NCBI GenBank assembly: GCA_014529385.2
Contig: CM043958.1
Span: 140,780,234-140,844,233 of the forward strand
Source of the DNA: Adiantum capillus-veneris
Taxonomy: Eukaryota; Streptophyta; Polypodiopsida; Polypodiales; Pteridaceae
Reading direction: 5' to 3'
Length of the DNA stretch: 64,000 bases
Shown here: in pieces, positions 32,235 through 44,353 of the stretch
Layout of the letters: the number at the start of each line of letters is the position of its first letter
Numbering within the stretch: position 1 is the first letter of the stretch
Translations under genes and position numbers: made by a program
Notes under the pieces: generated by a model
What the model was told of the DNA's origin: nothing
Databases searched by the model: none
What the model saw: the letters and a program-made list of their open reading frames with translations, nothing else

Positions 32235-32618
32235 CTTTTGATGAGGAAAATGCACCTATATATGGACATGCATGGTGAGAACATCCATCACACGGACCAC
32301 ATAGCCAACTACTAAGTGGAATCATGCTTCGAAACAAAATGATTGACTGAAATGCAACTCAATTCACTTAAGTTTTTCCGCTTGGAATCCACTAAATATT
32401 ATTGTCTTGGAGCTTTCAAGTCTAGAACTTCTAGATAGTACATGATTCATGTGTAGATAGTGAAAGAGATAGGGAGAAAGATTTTGGAATAGAAAGATAT
32501 TATAGCTATCAAAGTAGTGGAGGAGGGAAGGTTGTGGTAACTTATCACCTCCACACACCCCATAGGATATGTTCTTCTTAGACCCAATGTCATATTTGAC
32601 CATTGAGGATGATAATAG

Positions 32619-32619
<1 letters not shown>
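32235..32619. other. Intergenic, nothing recognised
   Basis: Unique-looking sequence just outside copy A of the large duplication. Confidence 0.4.
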
Positions 32620-32679
<60 letters not shown>

Positions 32680-32890
32680 AAGACGACACTCATATAAATA
32701 CATACATATAACACATACATAAACATGTACTCACACGCACACGTACATACATACATGCATACACATACACACTTGCATGCACACGTACACACACACACAC
32801 ACATATATAAATATATATATATATATATATACACACAAACACACACATACATATCTATACACACACACACACACATACAAAGTATACACC
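32620..32890 (+). repeat. (CT)n and mixed CA/TA microsatellite cluster
   Basis: About 56 bases of CT, then degenerate ACATAC repeats, then (CA)n, (TA)n and (CA)n. The left edge of the large duplication falls in the (CA)n part near 32,787. Confidence 0.9.
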
Positions 32891-33208
32891 CAGGAACATA
32901 TACATACTTACATGCATATATTGATACATTTGAAAGCAAGAATAGAGAAATGAAAGAGTTGTAGTGTGAGTGCTTCTATGTGTGCTCATGAGTGAGCTTG
33001 AGAAACTAAATAGGATTAGTCATTGCAAAATGTCTACTAATGAGCTACGAAGTGGCCGTTGGTAAGAGCGAACAAGACCTCGGCTGCTTCCAGCTAGCTT
33101 GCCGCCCACCTACCGCAATTATTGGTATGATTGGAGAGCATGTCCATAGCAGCTTAGTTGGACTACTACCTCCCCACATAGCATCCCCATGCTACCTTGA
33201 ATTACAAT

Positions 33209-33211
<3 letters not shown>

Positions 33212-33283
<72 letters not shown>
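33212..33283 (+). repeat. (CT)n microsatellite
   Basis: About 72 bases. The partner tract at 53345 is shorter, about 56 bases. Confidence 0.95.
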
Positions 33284-33284
<1 letters not shown>

Positions 33285-33689
33285 GCTAAGTGCACATCTT
33301 GCTAAGTTGGCTTTAGGACATGTAGAGGATGAGTGTGCATGCAAATGAGAATCTTTATTTTTTATCTATTATGGAAAGTTATATTTAGGCTATTCCACGT
33401 GGTTGCTACACAAGGAATGAGTCGAGACTTTGGAGAGGGACGGCTGGATGTGGGAGTGGAGGTAGCCAAACAGGCAAGGAGAAGAGGTACTACTTCGGAG
33501 TGGACGCAAAATTTTGGCAAGTCCGTGGAAATGAGCAAGGAAGCCATCCAAGGACCTAGAATCCTCCCTAGTTGAGGGGTTGGGAGGCGAACATGTGGAA
33601 GAAAAGAGAGAGAGAGAGAGAGAGAGAGCTTCTTACCTGAGTAGTTGCAACAACGATGAGGACGACAAGCAGTAATTGCTAGGGAATCA

Positions 33690-33871
<182 letters not shown>

Positions 33872-34437
33872 TTGTGGATCGATCATCAGCCCCAATATGG
33901 TTGCACGAAGAGCACGTGCACCTTCTCTTTTATGTACGCTTCTAGACGGGCTAAAATTGTGGGTTGCCAGAGTGGAGATTGAAAGGTAGAACATGCAAGA
34001 ACCAATTTGGCGCCCTTAGGGATGCCATAAGTAGGGCATGCCCCAACACAACTGCACGAAGAGACCATTATAGAGAGGATAAATATAGAAGGGATCATAG
34101 TCACCTTCACCTGCTTCTACTATTATAGGCGCACTTCTATTCCCCAGTCTCTCATGCGCACCTATAGACTAACCAAGTTTGTTCATTGCCAGAGTGATGA
34201 CCAAAACACTGAGTCAAAGGTGATCGAAGGACTCGCATAGAGCATTTATGTATCCGATTATAGGGGAGGAGATTCCGATTTCCAGGTGAGAGCCCATCCC
34301 GTCTCCCACATAGTGCGTTACAGCTACACAGAGCTCAATCTCCTAGAGAAGGTGTTGGCATGAAGCGGGCTGCTTTTCAGGCAACCGGTTCTCCACGTGT
34401 CCATTTATGATGAGTCCAAAAAACTTCTGACTAAGCG

Positions 34438-34441
<4 letters not shown>

Positions 34442-34494
<53 letters not shown>

Positions 34495-34507
34495 GCAATG
34501 TGTGCCT

Positions 34508-34576
<69 letters not shown>
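34442..34576 (+). repeat. (GA)n / (CT)n inverted microsatellite pair
   Basis: About 52 bases of GA and about 67 bases of CT are separated by GCTGCAATGTGTGCCTG, so the arms can form a long hairpin. The partner in copy B has a GA arm of about 107 bases. Confidence 0.93.
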
Positions 34577-34577
<1 letters not shown>

Positions 34578-35312
34578 CGAGCGAGTGAATGGTGACTTTT
34601 CTACAACTGATTGAATGGATTTCGGAGAGAACAAGCTTGATAGTGTCCGAAGTTGACTCATGTGAGAGAGAAGAAGAAGAAGAAGAGCAGAATGATAACT
34701 CCTAAAGATGCAACAAGGTTGTCGGAGATGACTCATTATGCTTCCAACTACTATGAGAGACCCCAAACCCTAGAGTCATTAATGGAGACCCTTGCTATGA
34801 CTCATTGAAGTGCAAAAGAAGATGAGTGGAGTGATATAGCAGAGGCCAACATTATAAGCTTTATCATGTGCTCGAATAGGAGGTAGACGGATACGATAAA
34901 AAAGTCATGTTTTGTCGACGATAAATCAAGCTTCATGTATAGTATAGTAGATGCGGATGCGTTCTGTCCTTTTGTGGTCTTTGTAAATTTTTGGGTGTGG
35001 CTGATCAAGAGCTCTTCGAGCCACGATAGTGAGCGTAGATGTAGAATGGAAGAAGCAGTGTGCTTACCTCTTATGCCAAAGCTACCGACAGTGCATTGGA
35101 AGGCGGAAAGCTAGCACTGCATTAATGGTGGTCAACAGGGAGGAAGCCAATGGCTTGATCGTTAGTTAATTTCATCATGATGGTGTGGGGAGAGGGAGAT
35201 GGTGGGATACTACTTTGCGGTCAAATGTCGCAACCAAGGACTCCACGACATAGACTGGGCATAGATGCTTCTATTGATTGTCTTCATTAAAGAAGTGTGA
35301 CAACCTCTACCA

Positions 35313-35353
<41 letters not shown>

Positions 35354-36267
35354 CTATAGCTATAGTATGATGGTGACATCTATGAATTTGAAGGTTAAAA
35401 TATTACAACTTGAATATAGTTTATTCACCTCTAAAAAAATTGAAGATGAGAAACACGAAAAACTAAGAGAGGTTTAGTGTTAAAACCTTTAAATATAACC
35501 ATCGATTTGTCGAAAACTCTCGAGTGCATTGCTCAAGGAAAGCCTAGGTTTAGTATAATGCCACCTACAAAATGCCACACATCTTCAAAATGATCAGAGT
35601 GTTAATTCTAATTATTGTCAAATTAAACCTCTACTAGTATGGCCGGCCTCTCTGCACACTAGCCGCATGTGTTGTTGGGGCTGCAAGGACCTGGCTAGAG
35701 CACCAAAGAGTGCCTACTTGTTGCAACTAGTGCATTTGATGCACCATATAGCTTTTGTTTTGATAGCCTTGCCGGATGGAAGCCAAGGTCAAATTGCAAG
35801 CAGACACGTAGAAATAAAGTTCATGAATAGTATAATAATAGAATAAACACAAGATCATTTTATTTCAATTGAAGATGGAGAAAGGAGCACATTCGGTACT
35901 AGGTTCATATTCCCCATTAATGAAGATGTTAGGAATATGAATTTCGGCACATTCGGTACGGCACATTTGGCACACACTCACTTACTCACGCCAAAAAGGA
36001 ACCTAGTCCATATTCCCCATTACTTGTCTTGCCTATGCACACCCTTGCAGCAAGCTAAGCTTGTTAGAAAAAATATATTGTTGCAAAGAGAAGAACGGTC
36101 TCTACTATTATCATGCTAGAAATTTCAAGCTAAAAACTCGTAGCTCACCTACCTTCAAGCTCATTAGCATTAGCATCGACAACATTGCAGGCAACCAGTG
36201 AAGTCCGATTGGGAGTGTGTGCGACTCGAGGCTTCGAGGCCGTTTAGATAGTAGACTCCCCCACAGC

Positions 36268-36456
36268 TCGAGGCCTAGTTGAGGGCAAGGGGAAAATGAT
36301 GATTGCGGGCAAGGGAAAAGTAGAAATGCCGCTCCAATAGAGAAAAATAATGTAAAAACTCAAAAAAATAACCTAATTTTCTAAACTTTCCTCTTAACAA
36401 AATCAAGGGAAGGAATTTTGCATGTTTGTAAATTGATTTTTCCCCAGCAGTGCCAC
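36268..36456 (-). mobile_element. Truncated hAT-type MITE
   Basis: Same family as 39820 and 40301. It keeps the AACCTAATTTTCTAAACTTT, AAGGAATTTTGCATGTTTG and TTGATTTTTCCC landmarks, but one end is degraded and no target duplication is visible. An internal GAGGGCAAGGGGAAAA-type segment is doubled. Confidence 0.7.
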
Positions 36457-36541
36457 CCGCCCTCTTTTCAAGTGTGCGCACTGGTCGATCAGGGCACGTC
36501 TCCCCGCTAGTGCTCGAGAGCAAGCCTGGTTTCTACGTCCG

Positions 36542-36745
36542 GTGACAGTTGCACTTGCAGTCTCCATGGCCAAAGAAGTTGAAGTTGGCAGTCAGCTTGC
36601 ATCCTTGACCTTACTACCTCCCACCCGCCTCAACGTACTCCTGGTGATAATTGCACTTGCAGTCGCCATGGCCAAAGCAGTTGAAGTTGACAGTCAGCTT
36701 GCATCCCTGACCTTACTACCTCCCACCCGCCTCAACGTACTCTGT
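36542..36745 (+). repeat. 102-bp tandem duplication
   Basis: TTGCACTTGCAGTC to CACCCGCCTCAACGTACTC is present twice with period 102 (34 codons), leaving one open frame through both. The predicted peptide has no known motif. I treat it as a repeat rather than a gene. Confidence 0.8.
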
Positions 36746-37639
36746 TGAGGTTGGATACCCCGGAGGCATCTTCAACCCCCCTCACTTGCCCTACTTCTCT
36801 GGCTGAATACTGCCAGGAGAAGGAGATTGAAAATGGCTAGCTTGGCATGAGAGAGAGAGAGAGAGAGAGAGACTCTCCATGCTTGCAATGCCTGCACACA
36901 ACAAAGGTTGACAACTTGAAAGGTAGAGGTTGGCAGTACTGGAGAGAAAAAAAAAAGACATCGCTGGATATATGGGGAAAAAGAGAGGAAAAGGGTGATC
37001 GTCGGTGCTGCTCCAGATGAATGAATGCAAGCGACACGCAAGGAAAGGGGGAGCGGGGGAGGCCAAGGCGAGTGAGGAGGGCCAAGCACGTTCTGATGTA
37101 GAAAAAGCTGAGCATGCCAGCAAAAATGTGCAAAGAGGGTCAGCTTCAGAATTCGGTAGCCAGTGCCCTACCTTGCAACACTCTCCGTCTCCTCTCCTCT
37201 GGGCGCCTCTTAAGAGGAGGGCATCAAGAGAGAAAGGCCAACTCTTCCTGTGACTCAAGACGGCTGAAGCACTGCCTCGTGTTGAGTGAGCCTACACTGC
37301 GCCCTCGTGCTGCGGGGTGTGGTTATTATCTTGCACTACCTCGGGCAACGGGGGAGTTGCTTCCAGCGAAGCAAGCACATGCCCATGGAGGTGGATTGCC
37401 AGCTCAGCGCTAAGTGCCCGCGTGGATGGGAAGCGGCTAGAAGGGGAAGCGGCATCGTGAAGGTTGGAGCTTGGAGCATTTGCTGCCACCTGGCAGGCAG
37501 ACTCTCTCAATTAAGATGATATAAGATATAAGATAAGATATAAGATTTTCACTCATTGGGAAATCTCACATGTTGCCTTTCTAAGGTTAAAGCTGTGTGT
37601 GTGTGCGTGCGCGCATGATAGAGAGAGAGAGAGGACCTC
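36746..37639. other. Copy A intergenic, GC-richer
   Basis: Overlapping open frames of about 100-155 codons exist on both strands, in GC-richer sequence with a (GA)n tract at 36849-36871 and a GATATAAGATATAAGATAAG run near 37519. None has a recognisable domain, and the minus-strand frames are dominated by Ser/Leu from the GA tract. Confidence 0.4.
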
Positions 37640-37781
37640 ATGGTATGCCGTTTGTGAATATGTGAATGAGGAAACAGCTGAAGTTGACGTGCGAAAGCGG
37701 TTTCTGTATGTGAACGAGGAAAGAGCTGAAACTGATGTGCGAAACAGGAGGTGTTGACTAGTGAGCTTCCGCTTGTTAATA
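37640..37781 (+). repeat. Minisatellite family flanking the Helitron, left part
   Basis: Degenerate units of the form TGTGAATGAGGAAAGAGCTG, then ATGTGCGAAAGCGG, then TGACTAGTGAGCTTCCGCTT. The right part continues at 43002 after the Helitron, and a fragment lies at 29606. Confidence 0.8.
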
Positions 37782-38273
37782 TCTATACTATCTATAATGG
37801 GGGGAGAGATTCAGGTTGCCACGTGTTAGCAAATCCTTGCTCCGGCCAACATCTCCTCCCCCCCCTTTGGCGTGTGCAAGTTCCGAGTTCTCCCCCAGTT
37901 TCGTATAGCGAGTTTACAACGGCTACAAATGAATTTATCTAAAAACCCGAGTTTCAGGTTGCCACGTGTTAGCAAATCCTTGCTCCGGCCAACATCTCCT
38001 CCCCCCCCTTTGGCGTGTGCAAGTTCCAAGTTCTCCCCCAGCTTCGTATAGCGAGTTTACAACGGCTACAAATGAGTCTATCTGGAAACCCGAGTTTCAT
38101 CTATACTATCTATAATGGGGGGAGAGATTCAGGTTGCCACGTGTTAGCAAATCCTTGCTCCGGCCAACATCTCCTCCCCCCCTTTGGCGTGTGCAAGTTC
38201 CGAGTTCTCCCCCAGCTTCGTATAGCGAGTTTACAACGGCTACAAATGAGTCTATCTGGAAACCTGAGTTTCA
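37782..38273 (+). repeat. Triplicated Helitron 5' subterminal region
   Basis: Copies start at 37782, 37955 and 38100. The first and third carry the terminal TCTATACTATC; the middle one starts at CAGGTTGCCACGTGTTAGC. All share CTTGCTCCGGCCAACATC, CAAGTTCCRAGTTCTCCCC and TTCGTATAGCGAGTTTAC. The CACGTG palindrome (G-box core) occurs in each. Confidence 0.88.
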
Positions 38274-38646
38274 TTCAGCTTTAATGTTACCCGCTCTTGC
38301 CCTATTGTGAGTTGTGCACACCTCTTCACCTTAACATGGCGCCGCTCCTACCCTGTCGTTTCTTCCCATGCACACCTCAAGGCTTCAAGCTTCAGCCAGC
38401 TCCGTTCGCCTACTCTTGAGTCCTCACGTTTGCACCATTCGCCTACTATTCAACATCTTGGTCCAACATCATCAGACCTGCTCCCACTCTCTCTCTATCT
38501 CTCTCCCTATGGATAGAGCTTGACACTTCTCCTAGCGACGACGGTCTCCATGGGCGGCAAGGACGTCCTGCATCCTCCCTATACTCCATTTCTGACCTGA
38601 TTGGGTGCTATCTTCTCAGTGAGGTACTGTGGGCCTTGGGATCTAC

Positions 38647-38650
<4 letters not shown>
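38274..38650. other. Helitron interior, no gene recognised
   Basis: A 69-codon frame at 38307 has no motif. The sequence is CT-rich. Confidence 0.4.
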
Positions 38651-38686
<36 letters not shown>

Positions 38687-38724
38687 CTGCGCTCATGGCT
38701 CCATTGCCATATGAGATTTAATGT

Positions 38725-38781
<57 letters not shown>
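38651..38781 (+). repeat. (GA)n, then (TG)n-(GA)n microsatellites
   Basis: About 34 bases of GA, a 36-base unique spacer, then a compound TG/GA tract. All are longer in copy B except the first. Confidence 0.93.
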
Positions 38782-38782
<1 letters not shown>

Positions 38783-38898
38783 CTTTCGAGAAATGGATGA
38801 AGCACCAACAGCCACCGACTCCTGAAACTTGCCCGCTTGCGATGCCAACCTTGAAAACTGTATACATTTGGTTCTATCCACCAGCCGGCTCTCCTAAT

Positions 38899-38999
<101 letters not shown>

Positions 39000-39680
39000 C
39001 GCAGGTTCATGCTTATTGTGGTGTGTGTGTAATCCCACCTACAATTTTTGCTTCATGCAGCTACCCACCACCCAACAGATCTTCGGATAGCCCCCCCCCC
39101 CTCTCTCTCTCTATCTCTCAGGATAGTTTCCTACGACGTTAAAACTCTCTTCTTCTTCAACTATCCTACGACGTTAAAACTCTCTTCTTCTTCTTCTCTT
39201 TCTACCTCTGCAGGTTCACACCGATTGGTAGCCCGCTTCTGAGTCCATTGAAAAGTATCCAGGTTAATTTTCAACAATAGATGCTGGATGGCTAATTGGC
39301 GTTGGCGGTAGGTGGGAGTTGAAAGCAACTACCCAGCACAGTAGCATGCAGAGGTGAGGGCTGGGCCGTCTGTAGCTAGGGTTGTGAGGAGGTTGTGGAA
39401 GGCCAGTAGGTGTACACAGATACGGGTTGCAGCTAAGGTAGAGACATTTATGGATTAAAAGGGGCAACCTTAAGCTCCTATCGCAGCACTGGGGCCATCG
39501 ATGTTGGTGGTGAGGCGTCCGTCTTAGGAATCGGAGGTGGGGGCAACCACGAAATCTATAGGTGCTCACTATGGAGAGGATGAAGCTTCAAGCTCCTCGC
39601 TACCATCGGTATGCACACAGCCTGGGGAGCACGCGAGATGGTTGGGAGGGTGCTAAATTTAGGTTATGAAGAAATCTATA

Positions 39681-39760
39681 TCTATACTATTTATCTAGGG
39701 GGAGGGATTCTGTACCCCCTCCTAGACACGTGGTGAAAGCTCTTTCATCCGGCCAAGTCT
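39681..39760 (+). mobile_element. Second Helitron-type 5' end inside the Helitron
   Basis: TCTATACTATTTATCTAGGG preceded by A, followed by GGATTC, CACGTG and TCATCCGGCCAAG in the same order as the outer 5' end but diverged. It carries an imperfect hairpin CTAGGGGGAGG / CCCCCTCCTAG. It is either a nested, older Helitron or a duplicated end. Confidence 0.6.
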
Positions 39761-39819
39761 GGCGATAGTGTGCCCTGCACAGAGAGAGAGAGGGAGAGAG
39801 AGAGAGAGAGCCCATTAGG

Positions 39820-40036
39820 CAGTGTTCGGGAAAAATGTGTCTCAGTTTACTATCGTGTCGTTTTCAATTTCAAAAATGCCAATTGAGGGCAAGGGGGAAA
39901 GGAGAAATTTCGTCTCAAAATAGAGAAAAATAGTGTAAAAACCTAAAAAAGTAACCTAATTTTCTAAGATTTCCTCTTGACAAACTCAAGGAAAGGAATT
40001 TTGTATGTTTGGAAAAATGATTTTTCCCGAACATTG
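39820..40036 (-). mobile_element. hAT-type MITE with perfect 8-bp TSD (217 bp)
   Basis: Flanked on both sides by CCATTAGG (39812-39819 and 40037-40044). Terminal inverted repeats are CAGTGTTCGGGAAAAAT and CAATGTTCGGGAAAAAT, with one mismatch. The 8-bp duplication and the CA-TG ends are characteristic of hAT transposons. No coding capacity. The orientation is opposite to the next copy. Confidence 0.93.
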
Positions 40037-40300
40037 CCATTAGGTGTGTAATTTGTGCACTCTGGACTGTAAGAGAGTTGTTTGCACGCTCCACTCACAC
40101 TGTGCATCTCTGCCATGCAAGAGAGCGACGCATGTTGCCATGATGTACAACAGTATTCATAGTCTCCAGTGTCCATGTCTAGGGGTGATGGCAGTCGAGA
40201 GGCGTGGTCACGGAGGTGGACTGTTCGCGTTGATCTCCATGCTACTTCCATACAGGTGAAACATTGTTCGTGCTTATTTACATCACACAATGATCTTATA

Positions 40301-40507
40301 CAGTGTTCGGGAGAAATCATTATTTCAAACATCGAAAATTCCTTTCCTTCAATTTGCCAAGAGAAAATTAGGTTACTTTTTCAGGTTTTTACACTATTTT
40401 TCTCTATTTTGGGGCGGAATTTCTCCTTTTCTCCTTGCTCTCAACCAACATTTTGGAAATTGAAAACAACACGATATTAAGCTGAGACACATTTTTCCCG
40501 AACACTG
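40301..40507 (+). mobile_element. hAT-type MITE with perfect 8-bp TSD (207 bp)
   Basis: Flanked by ATCTTATA at 40293-40300 and 40508-40515. Ends are CAGTGTTCGGGAGAAAT and the complement of CAGTGTTCGGGAAAAAT. The interior matches the other family members. Confidence 0.93.
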
Positions 40508-40515
40508 ATCTTATA

Positions 40516-41936
40516 TAATATTGTTGATGGCATTCCTGAGACCAATCATAGTACGGCGTCACAGCCCCCAAGCATCCCAACTCCCCAAAAAACCAAGTCG
40601 TTGGTGCTAAGTCGTCGAAGTGGAGTGACAGTGGCGGTGCTGACAGCGGACCCAAAGACTCGATGCTCATGAGTTGGACTCTCGCCAGCTCAAGCCACCT
40701 GTCATCACTAATGAACCGAATGCTAGATTAGGTCTGAAGCCTCTTATATAACCTTAGGTTTCATTGGCGACCTCATGGAAAGTGCCATTTCATCTCTGAT
40801 GCGGTTGAGCTCATGGAAAGTGCCATTTCATCCTCTAATGCCGTCGACGCCTCTCTTTATATTGATGTTACTGAGCTCACCTCACCTCAAGCACCGCAAT
40901 CATCCTGGCAAGTTGTCCAGCCTCAAAGCGTCACACAATGGTTATGATGCTATTGATATTAGATCTTCTCAATATACCCAACATAGAGCATTCACATTTT
41001 CATCACCCAAATACGTAGCTCTTTGCGACATCTCATGGTGATGGTGATCGGATGGATCTAGACATGCACCAGAGCATTCAAACAAGGATCGTGACAGAAT
41101 CGCAAATAATCGATAGCCCTCAAACACCCACTTGCAGCAGTGATGATGGTGCATGAGCCCGAGTTAGAGAATCTCCCCCCTACAGAGATTCTAATGAGAA
41201 AACTAAAAAATCAAACATCAATCTCTTGCCTCTTTTACTTGTGTGCATAGCGGTGGTATGAGGTCTCGACTACAAGAGAGATCATGTGAGTGGAACTCCT
41301 TTCCAAAGATTGGCTTTTTATTGAACCAAGGTACTTGAAGCTAGGCTCATGCCCTGTTCCAAAGAGGAGTTGTGCCAAGTCTATAACTAGGATGTCTTTA
41401 CCCGCATGCGATATGCTAGAGGCATTATGTGTATTTTACAATGTGAATATGATAGGGAGGTTCTACCATCTAACTCTTAACAAGTAATACTAGATAACAC
41501 CTTATCAGATATACAACACTTCACATCATTGATCTACACATAGGCTATGGCATGCAATGGGTAGCTTTTCTTTATGCACTCGCATTAAGGCCCTTTGGGC
41601 TCCCAAGTTGAGATTCATAGGAATAGGGCCTCTGGAGAATCCATTGATAAGGATAAGGAAGAAACTGACGGACATGGCAAATACCTTGCACGTGTCTTTT
41701 TGTTTTTCTACTTAGTAATCTTTGGTGACGTCTCAGCTTGGCAGGTGATCACGACCGTCTTGTCTCTCTCTCTCTCTCTGGTCAACCACCCATCCCGGGG
41801 TCTCCAGCTCTCAAGGTTTGATAGCCACAATATTTGAGGCTTCTTCCTGTTTCTGTTGCTACTCTTTGTATCTACTGACTTCTTGGCCTCAATCTATGTC
41901 ACAGTCCTACGGTAGAGAGACTTGCAACCATCATGT

Positions 41937-42018
<82 letters not shown>

Positions 42019-42970
42019 GATCTGTATGTGTGTGACGTGAGTCTATTTTGGTAAATTGGAGTAGATAGGTGCATTTTTGAAGGAACAGTCTAATGAGGCC
42101 AAGCTAGGCCATGTATGCGAGGCTCTTGCAAAGGCTTTCTTCTACCGCCATGCACATCTCAATAAGATGAAATTTTACTATGTTTCCATGTGTTTTATTG
42201 ACTTTAAGCACACAAAAGCCTCTCAATATGGCATCATTGTGACCTTTTTGCAAAGTTGTGAGGGCAAGAACTTGCAGTTCTGAGCTTTGATGGGTTGTGA
42301 GAATGAGTGCATGTCCTCCAAATCATTTTCCCTCTAGCCTTCATTCGTTGCTACAGTTTGGAAAAAAATCATTTTGGCATTTGCTACTGTAGGTGATCCT
42401 TAGTTAAAACTCCACTCTCCGCAATTCATGTTGCAAAGTGAGTGGAAGACCCTCACTTTCGAGGGGGGGTGCTGCCCAAGTGAAGGCTTTTTAGTATTAT
42501 AATGGTTGTGTGTGAGCGTGGATGAGCGCTCTCTATCATCGGGCTGTCCTAAGCCCAACCTAAGAGGTTGTTTGCCAAAATTTAGGAGTATCTAGATAAA
42601 AATACACAATTTTTTTCCAAGATATGTAGGTTTTGTCATCCTCAAAATGTATTGTATGAGGTAAATTTCAAACTTTGCAGGTGAGATTACACTAGCTAGA
42701 CCATCGGGACGTGGTGTTGGGGGGGGAGAGAGAGAGGGACCTTAGAACTAGGGCTCCATATTTTTTTTTTTCAAAAAACTTGGTTTAATTCTCAAATACA
42801 TTAGATTTTTCGACTCTTTTAAGGTAGATTTCAAATTTTGAAGGTGGGATTAAAGGCTAAACCTAGGTAATTTTTGAGCACTACTCAAAGGACTCTAGAG
42901 AGAATACTTTTTTTGATCTACTTTTATAAAATTTGTCAAGAGCAAGGGGCTTCAAGGTAAGAGGGGCCAT
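40516..42970. other. Helitron interior, no gene recognised
   Basis: Several 60-90 codon frames, none with a recognisable motif. A TCATGGAAAGTGCCATTTCA segment is repeated at 40773 and 40811. A (CT)n tract of about 80 bases lies at 41938-42018 (about 38 bases in copy B). Any captured host-gene fragment is not recognisable by eye. Confidence 0.45.
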
Positions 42971-43001
42971 GCCGTCGCAGGAGGCGGCGCCGTTTTACTA
43001 G
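42971..43001 (+). other. Helitron 3' terminal hairpin and CTAG
   Basis: GCCGTC, loop GCAGGA, GGCGGC (one G-T wobble), then nine bases GCCGTTTTA and CTAG, followed by host T. This is the expected geometry for a Helitron transposition terminator. Confidence 0.8.
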
Positions 43002-43146
43002 TGTGAATAAAAAAAGAGCTGAAGCTGATGTGCAAAAGCGGAGATGCTGACTAGTGAGCTTCCGCTTCTCTTGGATATGACTGAGGAAAGAGCTGAACCT
43101 GTTGTGCAATAGAGAAGAGATGCTTGCAAGTGAGCTTGCGCTTATC
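43002..43146 (+). repeat. Minisatellite family, right part, overlapping the P450 start
   Basis: Two degenerate units (AGAGCTGAAGCTGATGTGC, TGCTGACTAGTGAGCTTCCG, then a second unit with TGCTTGCAAGTGAGCTTGCG). The second unit contains the ATG at 43120, so the P450 N-terminus is partly made of minisatellite sequence. Confidence 0.75.
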
Positions 43147-43961
43147 ATGCTACCGGCGGCACTTGTGTACCTGGTAGCAATATTGTGGGGGTCCGAACGC
43201 AGGGGGCGGCAAGAGCAATGGCAGCTGCCTCCGGCACCCGGCCCGCTGCCACACCAGACACTGGCCGAGCTAGCGAAGCGGCACGGGCATAGCCTCATGT
43301 CTCTGCACCTGGGCTCGGTCCTCGCAATCGTGGCCTCCACACCCCAAGCCGCCCAGCTCCTCCTCCAGAGCCACGACCACTGCTTCGCCTCCCGCCACCG
43401 CTCCGCCGCCACCCTCCACCTCGCCTTTTAACCGCTCCGGCATCCTCACCTCCCCTCCTCCGCTTACTGGCGCCGCATGCGCCAGCTCTGCTCATCCGAC
43501 CTGTTCTCCCCCAAGCGCATCCTCTCTTTCCAGCCCATTCGCGCCGCCGGGGTTCGATCCTTCCTCTCTGAAACCCTCGCCAATCGAGACAGTCCCATGC
43601 AGCTGCGGCCGGCACTGCTGGCCACGATGCTGGACATTGTGGCTAAAATGACAATCGGACGGATCCTCTCGCAGGTGTCGCGCCATGCCACGGACCTCAT
43701 GAGTGAGGTGGGCGTCTTCAATTTGGGGGACTTCATACCGTGGCTGGCTTGTATGGACTTGCAGGGCTATGAAAGGCGCATGAAAGCGGTGGCGCTGCAG
43801 TGGGGCAATCTTCTGCAGGAGGTCCTTGATGAGCGTCGCTCTGGGCGGTGGGCGAATGAGAGGGACAGGAGGCATAGTGGCAGCAGCTCAGCCATGGGGA
43901 GTGATGTGCTGGATGTGCTGCTGTCGTTGCCGGAACTGACGGACGACAATATCAAGGGAGT

Positions 43962-43965
<4 letters not shown>

Positions 43966-44003
<38 letters not shown>

Positions 44004-44058
44004 CATCTACGAAGGTCGATTTCAATGGGGAAAAGGTCTATTTTAATTGCATTTGAGT

Positions 44059-44122
<64 letters not shown>

Positions 44123-44123
44123 T
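43966..44123 (+). repeat. Microsatellites in the P450 intron
   Basis: (GA)n of about 35 bases begins six bases after the exon 1 donor GT. (TG)n-(AG)n follows at about 44062-44123. GA expansion may have eroded the original donor region. Confidence 0.9.
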
Positions 44124-44249
44124 AGATTAAAAGTTTCAACATCGACACTATCTCCAAAGTGCGTCTCGAACCCAAGACGTCTTATCTTTTATATATATAT
44201 ATAAATATAAAAGATGAGTGTGTGCGTGTGAGAGAGAGAGAGAGAGAGA

Positions 44250-44280
<31 letters not shown>

Positions 44281-44320
44281 TAGATTAGAAGTTTCAACAT
44301 CAAAACTACCTCCAAAGAGC

Positions 44321-44353
<33 letters not shown>

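Noticed and set aside
36542-36748. 68-codon frame with two 34-residue repeats
   Set aside because: It is created by a 102-bp tandem duplication whose length happens to be a multiple of three; no known motif.
36791-37258. 155-codon minus-strand frame and overlapping frames in copies A and B
   Set aside because: Conserved between A and B only because the duplication is recent; several overlapping frames are equally open and none has a domain.
40044-41837. Short frames inside the Helitron as captured host genes
   Set aside because: No recognisable protein similarity by eye; capture cannot be claimed without a search.
42936-43412. 158-codon minus-strand frame over P450 exon 1, and the frames at 43295-43875
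   Set aside because: They are antisense shadows of the GC-rich P450 exon, which has clear P450 motifs on the plus strand.
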